Shown in pieces: positions 36,170-44,755 of a stretch of DNA of 64,000 nucleotides. Within the stretch, counting starts at the first letter, position 1; every line of letters begins with the position of its first letter. The position numbers were made by a program, and so were the translations under genes. The notes below the pieces were generated by a model. The model made no database searches. It worked only from the letters and a program-made list of their open reading frames with translations, and was not told the origin of the DNA. Source of the stretch: DATHTS01 sp041940425 (GTDB taxonomy: Bacteria; Acidobacteriota; Blastocatellia; Pyrinomonadales; Pyrinomonadaceae); contig JBGTSF010000001.1 in NCBI GenBank assembly GCA_041940425.1, forward strand, positions 62,001 to 126,000. The letters run 5' to 3'.

Positions 36170-36275
36170 ATCTTTTCTTATTTATAAATACACCGCGGGT
36201 TTCAATTTTATGACGATTAATACGAAATACTGGTTGGAAAGGTTGGAAAAAAACGCAGTGAGCTTTATTAAATTC

Positions 36276-39065
36276 CTACTTAAAATTCTCGATCAAAACA
36301 ATATCCGAATTATATTCTCCGCTGGCAATGGCGAGTTGGTGTCCGTCGGGCGACCATTTAAAACTCGAAATATGTTCCGACTTCAAATCGGCTACTTTTT
36401 GCGGGTCGCCGCCGTCGAGCGAAATTCTCCAGAGAGTCGAGCCGTTTTCGTCATTCTGCACAAAATCAATCGCCTTTCCGTCGGGCGACCAATCAAATGT
36501 TCCTTCTCTGACCACAGAATCTATAATTTTTACCGGCTGTCCGCCGCTTAGAGGAATTATTTTCAAAGGCGGCGGCGCGCCCAAATCATCCGCAACCGAA
36601 AGATAAACTATATATTTGCCGTCCGGCGAAATTTTATGTCCGTAAATCCGGTCTTCGATTATTTTCTCGGGATTGCCGCCTTCGACCGGCATTTTCCAAA
36701 GCGAAGCGTCATCCTTGGCAAAAATTATCCATTTGCTGTCGGGCGTTATCTGCGGAAACGAAAGACCGATGTTTCCCTGCAATTCCGTCTGCCCGCTTCC
36801 GTCGGCATTCATCCGCCAGATACTCCAGCCGACTTTGCGGTTTGTCTCATAAATGATGTATCTCCCGTCCGCCGTTGCCGCCGAATGCGTTTCGAATGCT
36901 TCATCGAAAGTAAGCTGTTGTTTATCGCTTCCGTCCGACGAAATCGCCCATAAATCGTTGTTGCCGCCCTCGTTGCCGGTATGTATTATTTTTCCGTCGG
37001 GCGTCCATGATAAAGTTTCGCTGGACAAACTTCGGGCGGTAATCTGTCTGGCTTTTTCCATATCTTCGCCCGGCACGACCCAGATGCCGGAACTGAGATT
37101 TGAAATTCCGGTTATTAAAAATTGAGAATTTTTATCAATGCTGACCTTGCCGTAATCATTCAGATCATTGGTTATTTTCTTCGCCTCGCCGCCCGGAAAA
37201 CTTATCTTCCAGATTTGATTGGGGCTTGCCGGCGCGGAAGCGAAATCCCGTCCCGCGATTAGCAGCGCGCGGCTGTCGGGAAGCCAGCAGATCGAAGGAA
37301 TATTCCGCCATCTTTCGGGCGTGATGCGGCTCTCGGTTTTAGTTGCCAGATCATAACTTTCCACGTAAACGAAGTAACCTTTGTCGTCTTGCCCGTAAAA
37401 CGAAAAAGCGATCGTTTTGCCGTCCTGCGACCACACAGCATCTCTGACTGAGGTCGTCATATCCCGCCGGACTACCTGTTCTTCGCCCGTTCCGTCCGAA
37501 TTCGCAACAATCAAAACTTTTTCTTTTTTGTCGGGATAAACCCGCAGGAAAACCATCCGTTTACCGTCGGGCGAAAAACTGACCGCGCTGTCCACGTCAT
37601 CGAGAATCTTTTTCGGCTCGCCGCCGAGCGTAGAAATTTTATACAGCGATTTCAGACGAACTCCTTTTTCGCCCGCCGTGTAATACACATCGTTTCCGTC
37701 CGGCATAAAAGCCGCGCCGAGAAAACTGCCCTTTATTTCCGGCACGAGATCAATAAAAGAATTGGTCGAAATCTGCCGCAGACGAAGACTGATTTTTCCC
37801 GAATTTTTGTAAAGAAAAACGATATTTTTTCCGTCCGGCGAGATAACCGGCTCAAACGACTGACCGTTGTTTGTAATCCTGGTCAGTTTGATCGGCGTTT
37901 TATTTTCGGCAGTCTCCGATTTACGGTTTACAAAAAGCCGGTAAGCCGCGAATGTAATTCCGCCGACTAAAATTAACCCCAAAATAAAAGCGACCAATAC
38001 GCTGAATTTATTGCGTGTGATTTGATTGACGAGATATTCCGCGCTCGAAACGTTTCCGCTTTTGTTTTCGATTTCACCCGACCGCGCCGTCGTATGAATA
38101 CTCGCGACGGTCATTTGCGGTTTTTGAGGATTTAAAATTTCGCCGCCGGTGCTTCGCAAAAGATGCGGCTGAACCGAACGGTCGAGTTCCGCTTCGGCGT
38201 CTATCTGCTGTTTCAGACGCTTTAATTTGCCGAGCAGTTCTTTGGCGGTCTGACAACGCTCTTCGCGGTCTTTGACGAGCAGTTCGTCAATTATAAACTG
38301 AAGCGATTCGGGAACGGGCTGGATAAATTTGACGAGCGGCGGCGGCTGTTTTTCAAGAATCGAAACGATCGTATGACTTGTCGTTTCGCCCTCGAAAGGA
38401 ACTCGCCCGGCAAGCATTTCATAAAACACAACGCCCAGACTCCAGATGTCCGTCCGCGCGTCAACGCTCCTGCCTCTGGCTTGTTCGGGCGACATATAAT
38501 TGACCGTTCCCATCACCGTGCCGGGATTTGTCAAAACTTTCGTGTTGGCTTCGAGATCAATCGCCGAATCTGTTTCGGACGGCTTGGCTAAACCGAAATC
38601 CAGAATTTTTACATAACCGTCGCGCCGGAGCATTATATTTTCCGGTTTTATATCGCGGTGAACGATTCCCGCTTCGTGCGCGGCGACCAAGGCGGAAGCC
38701 GTCTGGATAACGACATCCAAAATTTCGCCTAAGTTTATTTTTTCTTTTTCGAGAAAAGCGTGGAGAGTTTCGCCGTCAACAAATTCGGAAACAAAATAAT
38801 GAAGCGTTTTTTCTTCCGTTTCCAGTTTGCCGAATTCGTAAAGCGTCAGAATATGCGGGTGATTCAGTGCCGAAACCGAACGGACTTCCTGTATAAAACG
38901 GTTTCTCAATTTTTCATCGGAATTAAAATCGGACGAGAGAAATTTGATCGCCGCCAGACGGTTTAATTCCGTATCCCGCGCCAGATAAACTTCGCCCATT
39001 CCGCCCGTGCCGAGCAGTTTTTCGATCTCGTATTTTCCAAGCTTAAAGCCTTTTTCCAATAACAT
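36276..39065 (-). CDS. Membrane Ser/Thr kinase (PknB type) with TolB/WD40-like sensor domain
   Basis: 929 residues from the ATG at 39065. A longer frame begins inside the terminator at 39172, so it is rejected. The kinase domain (about 10-275) has GTGGMGEVYLARD, AAIKFL, IVHRDIKPENIMLRRDG, ILDFGLAK and GTVNYMSPEQARG, a full active site. One membrane helix, FSVLVAFILGLILVGGITFAAYRL (near 365-390), separates it from an extracytoplasmic six-bladed propeller with repeated SPDGK motifs. Such one-helix sensors are typical of Acidobacteriota. The ligand is unknown. Confidence 0.93.
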   Translation of the reverse strand: MLLEKGFKLGKYEIEKLLGTGGMGEVYLARDTELNRLAAIKFLSSDFNSDEKLRNRFIQEVRSVSALNHPHILTLYEFGKLETEEKTLHYFVSEFVDGETLHAFLEKEKINLGEILDVVIQTASALVAAHEAGIVHRDIKPENIMLRRDGYVKILDFGLAKPSETDSAIDLEANTKVLTNPGTVMGTVNYMSPEQARGRSVDARTDIWSLGVVFYEMLAGRVPFEGETTSHTIVSILEKQPPPLVKFIQPVPESLQFIIDELLVKDREERCQTAKELLGKLKRLKQQIDAEAELDRSVQPHLLRSTGGEILNPQKPQMTVASIHTTARSGEIENKSGNVSSAEYLVNQITRNKFSVLVAFILGLILVGGITFAAYRLFVNRKSETAENKTPIKLTRITNNGQSFEPVISPDGKNIVFLYKNSGKISLRLRQISTNSFIDLVPEIKGSFLGAAFMPDGNDVYYTAGEKGVRLKSLYKISTLGGEPKKILDDVDSAVSFSPDGKRMVFLRVYPDKKEKVLIVANSDGTGEEQVVRRDMTTSVRDAVWSQDGKTIAFSFYGQDDKGYFVYVESYDLATKTESRITPERWRNIPSICWLPDSRALLIAGRDFASAPASPNQIWKISFPGGEAKKITNDLNDYGKVSIDKNSQFLITGISNLSSGIWVVPGEDMEKARQITARSLSSETLSWTPDGKIIHTGNEGGNNDLWAISSDGSDKQQLTFDEAFETHSAATADGRYIIYETNRKVGWSIWRMNADGSGQTELQGNIGLSFPQITPDSKWIIFAKDDASLWKMPVEGGNPEKIIEDRIYGHKISPDGKYIVYLSVADDLGAPPPLKIIPLSGGQPVKIIDSVVREGTFDWSPDGKAIDFVQNDENGSTLWRISLDGGDPQKVADLKSEHISSFKWSPDGHQLAIASGEYNSDIVLIENFK

Positions 39066-39171
39066 ACGCGGCTTGGAATCTGCATTTATAAAATCCCGTT
39101 TCCTTTCTTTGAATAAAGACACCGGCAAACGGAATTTTCTGACAATTTTTGAGGTGTGCTTACTAAGAAAC

Positions 39172-39199
39172 AAAAAGGCAACCGATCGGTTGCCTTTTT
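39172..39199. terminator. Perfect 28-bp palindromic terminator
   Basis: The stem AAAAAGGCAACCGA is followed directly by its exact reverse complement, with the run of T at the end on both strands. It lies between the aldolase stop (39231) and the kinase start (39065), so it ends aldolase transcription and separates the two genes. Confidence 0.85.
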
Positions 39200-39230
39200 A
39201 ACTTTTTATAAGGAATTCATTTTTGACGAC

Positions 39231-40307
39231 CTAAGCGACGGTAACTTCTTTCGTCAAATAAACGTCCTGAATCGCATTTAAAAGTTCCACGCCTTCATTG
39301 GTCGGACGCTGAAACGCTTTGCGTCCCGAAATTAAACCCGTTCCGCCGCCGCGCTTGTTGATAACGGCAGTGCGGACAGCCGCCGCCAGATCGCCCGCGC
39401 CTTTTGATTCGCCGCCCGAATTAATCAAACCGCAACGTCCCATATAGCAATTTGCTACCTGATAACGCACGAGATCAATCGGATTATCGGAAGTCAGATC
39501 GGTATAGACTTTCGGATTCGTTTTGCCGTAACTGCTCTCGATATTGAGCGCGTTGTAGCCGCCGTTTTTGGTCGGCAGTTTCTGCTTGATGATGTCCGCC
39601 TGAATCGTTACGCCGAGATGATTCGCCTGTCCGGTCAGATCGGCGGCATCGTGCATATCGCCTTCCGGGGTTTTGAATTGCGAATTTCTCAGGTAGCACC
39701 AGAGAATCGTCGCCATCCCGAGTTCGTGCGCGTAGGCAAAGGCTTCGGCGATTTCCGTGATCTGTCTGCCCGATTCTTCCGAGCCGAAATAGACGGTCGC
39801 GCCGACTGCCACCGCGCCCATATTCCGCGCCTGTTCGATCGTGCCGAAAAGAATCTGGTCGAATTTATTCGGGTAGGTCAAAAGCTCGTTGTGATTGATC
39901 TTGACGATAAACGGTATCTTATGCGCGTATTTCCGCGCGACCGCGCCGAGAACGCCGTAGGTCGAAGCGACGGCGTTACAGCCGCCTTCGATGGCGAGTT
40001 CGACGATGTTTTTCGGGTCGAAAAGTTTCGGATTCGGCGCGAACGACGCGCCGCCCGAATGCTCGATGCCCTGATCTACGGGCAGGATCGAAAGATAGCC
40101 CGTTCCCGCAAGCCTGCCGTTATTAAAAAGCGTCTGGAGCGAGCGCAGGACGTTCGGATTTCTGTCCGAATCCAGCCACACGCGGTCAACGAAATCGCCG
40201 CCCGGCAAATAAAGATCGTCCTTTGAAATTTTCGGATTCGAATATCCTAAAAGAGTTTCCGCATCGTCGCCTAAAAGTTCCTGTATCTTACTGTAATCAA
40301 CAGCCAT
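39231..40307 (-). CDS. fbaB: Class I fructose-bisphosphate aldolase (DhnA/FbaB type)
   Basis: A 358-residue cytosolic enzyme that interconverts fructose-1,6-bisphosphate with glyceraldehyde-3-phosphate and dihydroxyacetone phosphate through a Schiff-base lysine. LSILPVDQGIEHSGGASFAPNP, PFIVKINHNELL, GATVYFGSEES and GGYNALNIESSYG fit the bacterial DhnA-type family. The C-terminal INSGGESKGAGDLAAAV is the phosphate-binding loop. AGGAGA precedes the ATG by 11 bases. The gene stands alone with its own terminator. Confidence 0.94.
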   Translation of the reverse strand: MAVDYSKIQELLGDDAETLLGYSNPKISKDDLYLPGGDFVDRVWLDSDRNPNVLRSLQTLFNNGRLAGTGYLSILPVDQGIEHSGGASFAPNPKLFDPKNIVELAIEGGCNAVASTYGVLGAVARKYAHKIPFIVKINHNELLTYPNKFDQILFGTIEQARNMGAVAVGATVYFGSEESGRQITEIAEAFAYAHELGMATILWCYLRNSQFKTPEGDMHDAADLTGQANHLGVTIQADIIKQKLPTKNGGYNALNIESSYGKTNPKVYTDLTSDNPIDLVRYQVANCYMGRCGLINSGGESKGAGDLAAAVRTAVINKRGGGTGLISGRKAFQRPTNEGVELLNAIQDVYLTKEVTVA

Positions 40308-40633
40308 TCAAATAATCTCCTATTTAATAAAAATTTAATAAAAAAGCGTAGTTTGGCGAATTATAACATAAAAATTATAAACCGATTAAAAGCCTTCAAG
40401 GGCGGATTTAACTCTTTATTTACTGAATTTAACATTTTTGGCGCGGCTGAAAGTTCGGTTTTTATTTAAATTTATCCGATTTTTTGTTGATTTGCCGAAA
40501 TTATTTGGTGTAAAATGCACGCGATAAAATGTTCAATTTTGCCGCCTGCAAGCTCAGAATACGGCTGTAACATTCGTCGTAATATCGCCGCGTTGGCGCG
40601 GCTTGACCCGAAGTAAATGAGGTAAAATTAAAT
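40308..40633. other. 326-bp divergent intergenic region
   Basis: Between the start of fbaB (leftward) and the first DUF3857 gene (rightward). It contains a TGTAAAAT extended -10-like site near 40508, a short hairpin GCCGCGTTGGCGCGGC (40587-40602) 30 bp before the rightward gene, and GAGGT 10 bases before the ATG at 40634. Long AT-rich stretches near 40330-40400 suit the leftward promoter. No gene is seen. Confidence 0.5.
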
Positions 40634-42595
40634 ATGTTTTCCCCTAAAAGAAAGCCTTTCCTTTTGCTTTCCGTTGTTTTCTCGCTTTTCATATTCTCGG
40701 AGACGAATTTTTCGCAAACCGTCTGGCGACCGGTTTCGCCTGCCGAACTGCAGATGAAAACGCCGCTTGTCGAGGCTGATGCCGATGCCGAGGCGATTTT
40801 CTGGGAAGTCAAACTCGACGATAAAAAATCCAGCCGCCTGTCTTACAGCCATTACGTCCGCGTGAAAATTTTCACCGAACGCGGGCGCGAAAAATTCAGT
40901 AAATTCGACATTCCGTTTATCAAGGGTAAAAAGGTCGAGAACGTCGCCGCGCGCGTCGTCAAACCGGACGGCTCGACCGTCGAACTCAAACCGACCGATA
41001 TTTTCGAGCGCGACATCATCACCATCCGAAAGATAAAGGTAAAAGCGAAATCTTTCGCCGTTCCCGGCATAGAACCCGGCGTGATCGTCGAGTATCAATA
41101 CGACGAGACCATCAAGGGCGATTCCGCGAGCGGTGAACGGCTCGTTTTTCAGCGCGACATCCCGATGCAGAAGGTTACCTATTCGGTGCGCCCATATAAA
41201 GGGAAAAATCTGACTTTCAAGGCTTACAATATGCCGGAAATGAATTTTTCTCAGGACAATTCCGAAAAGGGATTTTATACGGCAACGCTGACCAACGTTC
41301 CGTCGGTCAGGGAAGAGCCTTTTATGCCGCCGGACGATGAAGTAAAAAAATGGGTTTTTCTGCGGTATGAAAATTTCGGGACGTATTTTCAATGGGGATT
41401 TCTAAGCCGCGATTATTCGCTGATTCTGCGGGAACTCGCCAAGCCGAATAAAGAGATAAACCTGAAAGCCGCCGAACTTACCGCCGGTCTCGTTTCGGAT
41501 GAGGAAAAATTGCGAAAAATATTCGATTTTACGCAGAAGAATATCAAAAATCTCAATTTCGATCGTTCCTTGACCGAGGAACAGCGGGACGATATTAAAC
41601 TCAAGGATGCCGACGACGTTTTGAAAAACCGCGCCGGAAATATTCCGTTTATTAATTTGCTTTTCGCATCGCTTGCCCGCGCCGCCGGTTTTGAGGTCAG
41701 ACTTATATTAGCCGGCGACAGAAGCGACAATTTTTTTAATCCCGACAAATATCCCTATATCAATTTTCTTCATTTCGCCGGCGTAGCGGTCAGAAGCGGA
41801 CACCATTGGGGATACCATAGTCCCGGAATCCCGTATCTGCCTTTCGGCAGGCTGGCTTGGTATGAAGAAAATACGCAGGCGATGATCGTCAGCGACAGCG
41901 GTTTTAACTGGCAGATGATGCCTCTGTCCGATCCGCAGATTTCGACGGCACGGCGCACCGGCAAATTCAAACTGCTCGAAGACGGCGCGCTCGAAGGCAC
42001 GATCCGCGTCGAATATGACGGGCATCAGGCGATCAACCGCCGCCGCGAAAGTTTTTTCGATTCGCCGACCAAACGCGAAGACGATTATAAGGAAGAGATC
42101 AAAAGACAGGCGAGCGCGGCGGAAATCACGAATCTTGCGGTTGAAAATTTTGAAGAGCCGGTCAAACCGCTCGTTTATTCATACAAAGTCCGCATTCCGA
42201 ACTATGCGCAGAAAACGGGAAAACGAATTTTCTTACAGCCCGGATTTTTCGAATACGGTTCAAATCCGGCGTTTTCGACCGCGACGCGGACGCATAGTAT
42301 TTATTTTTCGTATCCGTGGTCGGAGCAGGACGAAATTATTATCGAACTGCCGCAGAATTTCGAGATTGACAGCGCGGACGCTCCGGCGGCGGTCGCCGAC
42401 CAGAGCAAGATCGGCTCGCTCGATATCAATATCAGTATTGACCGGGACGCCAATACTCTTATTTACAAACGCAACTTTTATTTCGGCGGTAACGGGAAAA
42501 TTTTGTTTCCCGTTTCGGTTTACCAGCCGATGAAGAATCTATTTGACGGTTTTCATAAAGCCGATACGCACACGATCACGCTCAAGCAAAAATAA
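40634..42595 (+). CDS. Exported DUF3857/transglutaminase-like protein, catalytic Cys missing
   Basis: A 653-residue protein. A signal peptide covers about 1-25. DUF3857 (about 50-215) contains VKIFTERGREKFSKFD and VKAKSFAVPGIEPGVIVEYQY. The transglutaminase-like domain follows (about 270-440). Where active members have GYGDCKDKA, this one reads NRAGNIPFINLLF, with I337 at the cysteine position. HFAGVAV keeps a histidine. The C-terminal beta domain follows. It is probably a non-catalytic binding or scaffold version. It is clearly paralogous to the next gene, and both are 653 residues. Confidence 0.9.
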   Translation: MFSPKRKPFLLLSVVFSLFIFSETNFSQTVWRPVSPAELQMKTPLVEADADAEAIFWEVKLDDKKSSRLSYSHYVRVKIFTERGREKFSKFDIPFIKGKKVENVAARVVKPDGSTVELKPTDIFERDIITIRKIKVKAKSFAVPGIEPGVIVEYQYDETIKGDSASGERLVFQRDIPMQKVTYSVRPYKGKNLTFKAYNMPEMNFSQDNSEKGFYTATLTNVPSVREEPFMPPDDEVKKWVFLRYENFGTYFQWGFLSRDYSLILRELAKPNKEINLKAAELTAGLVSDEEKLRKIFDFTQKNIKNLNFDRSLTEEQRDDIKLKDADDVLKNRAGNIPFINLLFASLARAAGFEVRLILAGDRSDNFFNPDKYPYINFLHFAGVAVRSGHHWGYHSPGIPYLPFGRLAWYEENTQAMIVSDSGFNWQMMPLSDPQISTARRTGKFKLLEDGALEGTIRVEYDGHQAINRRRESFFDSPTKREDDYKEEIKRQASAAEITNLAVENFEEPVKPLVYSYKVRIPNYAQKTGKRIFLQPGFFEYGSNPAFSTATRTHSIYFSYPWSEQDEIIIELPQNFEIDSADAPAAVADQSKIGSLDINISIDRDANTLIYKRNFYFGGNGKILFPVSVYQPMKNLFDGFHKADTHTITLKQK

Positions 42596-42730
42596 TTTTC
42601 GCGGCGGCGTTCGAGATAGATGATTTCGCGGTAAATTTTTTAGATTTATCCGGGAAGTCTGTTTTTGGGATTTTAGATTATGAAATTCTCATAATTTTTC
42701 AATAATAAAAATATTTAGAGGTAGTAAATT

Positions 42731-44692
42731 ATGCTTTTTTCTTTTAAGAAATTTTTCACGCCGTTTTTTCTTTTAACATTACTGGTTTTTTCGCAAGCCG
42801 TCTTTGCCGGCGACGAATGGCGCGAGGTTACGCCCGAAGAACGTCAGAGAAAGACTTCAAAGGTCGAACCGAACGCCGATGCCGAAGTCATCTTTTGGGA
42901 AGTCCGCGTTGACGACAGTTCGCCGACCGATCTGATTATGAAGCATTACATCCGCGTCAAAATCTTCACCGAACGCGGGCGCGAAAAATACAGCAAGGTT
43001 GACATTCCTTACGATAAAGGAACGAAGGTCAAAGACATTATGGCGCGCGTCATCAAACCCGACGGCACGATCGTCGAACTGACGAAAACCGACATCTTCG
43101 ACCGCGAGATCGCCAAAACCGACAAGGTCAAGGTCAAGGCGAAATCCTTCGCCGTCCCGAATATCGAAACGGGAGTGATCGTCGAGTATCAATACCGGGA
43201 ACTGCATCGAAACACCTGGGCGAACAATATGCCGATGATCTTTCAGCACGACATTCCGGTCGAAAAGATTTCGTATTATTTCAAGCCCGCCAACAACACG
43301 AAGTATCTCACCTTCAATATGAACGATAATAAATTCGTTAAAGATAAAGGAGGATTTTACCGCGCGACGATGGAAAATGTTCCGGCGATCAAGGAGGAAG
43401 CGCAGATGCCGCCGGAAGACGAAGTTCGTTCGTGGCTTCTGCTTTATTACTGGGACGACCTGAAGGACGATTCGAGCGATTTCTGGTCAAAGACAGGCTA
43501 TTTGATAGTGAAAAATTACGGCGTTAAAGATACGCTCAAACCGGGCAAGGATATAAAAACCGCCGCATCGGAAATTGCCGCCGGCGCGACGACCGACGAC
43601 GAAAAACTCGCCAAAATCTTTGAATTCTGCCGGACAAAGATCAGAAACATCACATACGACACGACGCTGACCGACGAGCAGAAAGAAGAGATCAAACCGA
43701 GCAAATCTTCCTCCGACACATACAAAAAAATGCAGGGAACGGAAAACGACATCAATGAGCTTTTCGCTTCGCTGGCGACCGCTCTGGGCTATGAGGCGCG
43801 GCTCGCTTTCGGCGGCGACCGGAGCAAGCGGTTTTTCAATCCGCAGCGCGCTCACGCTTCCTTCGTGCATTTTTCGTCGGTCGCCGTCAAGGTCGGCGGC
43901 AGATGGAAATACTACGATCCGGGCGATCCGTTCGTGCCTTACGGAATGCTTGCCTGGAACGAGGAAGATACGTCGGTTTTACTGCTCGGCTACAAGGATT
44001 ATATTACGACCGAAACGCCGGGTTCGGGAATTGATAAATCGGTCGCTAAAAGAACCGGCAAATTCAAACTGCTCGAAGACGGAACGCCTGAAGGCAATGT
44101 CAAGATCGAATATACCGGACAGATCGGTTATGAACAGAGATTGAGCAGTTATGAAAGTTCAGCCGCCAAACGCGAAGAAGACCTAAAAGAAGCGATCAAA
44201 AAACAGGTCAGCACGGCGGAAATTTCCGGCATCGGCATCGAAAACATAACCGATTCGCAAAAGCCTTTTACCGTTCAATACAAGGTTAGCATTCCGAATT
44301 ACGCGCAGAAAACCGGCAAACGGATTTTCTTACAGCCCGGATTTTTCGAGTATGGAAAAAGCCCGCTGTTTTCGACCGCCGAAAGAAAATACGACATCTA
44401 TTTTCATTATCCGTGGTCGGAACAGGATCAAATCGAAATAGAACTGCCGAAAGGATTCGTTCTGGATAATGCCGAGCGACCGGCTCCGGTTGCCGATAAT
44501 CAAAGAATCGGTTCGCTCGACGTTGATATTAAATTCGATTCGCAAAACAATACTTTGACATATGAGCGAAAATTTCATTTCGGCGGCGGCAATAGGTATT
44601 TCTTTCCCGTTAGGTCATACCAGGCTTTGAAGGGAATGTTTGACGCTTTTCACACAGCCGACGCGCATACGATCACGCTGAAACAAAATTAG
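42731..44692 (+). CDS. Exported DUF3857/transglutaminase-like protein, catalytic Cys missing
   Basis: A 653-residue protein with the same domain order as the gene 135 bp upstream: signal peptide ending QAVFAG, DUF3857 (ERGREKYSKVDIPYDKG, VEYQYRELHR), transglutaminase-like region and C-terminal beta domain (IPNYAQKTGKRIFLQPGFFEYG in both). The cysteine position holds E338 (QGTENDINELFASL). AGAGGTAG precedes the ATG. The pair arose by duplication in place. Being in tandem with an intact member suggests a set of periplasmic partners. Confidence 0.9.
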   Translation: MLFSFKKFFTPFFLLTLLVFSQAVFAGDEWREVTPEERQRKTSKVEPNADAEVIFWEVRVDDSSPTDLIMKHYIRVKIFTERGREKYSKVDIPYDKGTKVKDIMARVIKPDGTIVELTKTDIFDREIAKTDKVKVKAKSFAVPNIETGVIVEYQYRELHRNTWANNMPMIFQHDIPVEKISYYFKPANNTKYLTFNMNDNKFVKDKGGFYRATMENVPAIKEEAQMPPEDEVRSWLLLYYWDDLKDDSSDFWSKTGYLIVKNYGVKDTLKPGKDIKTAASEIAAGATTDDEKLAKIFEFCRTKIRNITYDTTLTDEQKEEIKPSKSSSDTYKKMQGTENDINELFASLATALGYEARLAFGGDRSKRFFNPQRAHASFVHFSSVAVKVGGRWKYYDPGDPFVPYGMLAWNEEDTSVLLLGYKDYITTETPGSGIDKSVAKRTGKFKLLEDGTPEGNVKIEYTGQIGYEQRLSSYESSAAKREEDLKEAIKKQVSTAEISGIGIENITDSQKPFTVQYKVSIPNYAQKTGKRIFLQPGFFEYGKSPLFSTAERKYDIYFHYPWSEQDQIEIELPKGFVLDNAERPAPVADNQRIGSLDVDIKFDSQNNTLTYERKFHFGGGNRYFFPVRSYQALKGMFDAFHTADAHTITLKQN

Positions 44693-44755
44693 TTTTTTCG
44701 CTTTTCGAGCCGCACTGCTCAAACCTTGCGGCTCCGTTTTTTTCAGGAGTTTATT

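Noticed and set aside
39066..39173. Longer N-terminus for the Ser/Thr kinase from a TTG at 39173
   Set aside because: That codon lies inside a perfect terminator palindrome, and kinases of this type start a few residues before KYEIEKLLG.
40501..41392. Minus-strand frames overlapping the first DUF3857 gene
   Set aside because: They overlap an exported-protein gene with good motifs and have no ribosome site or family match.
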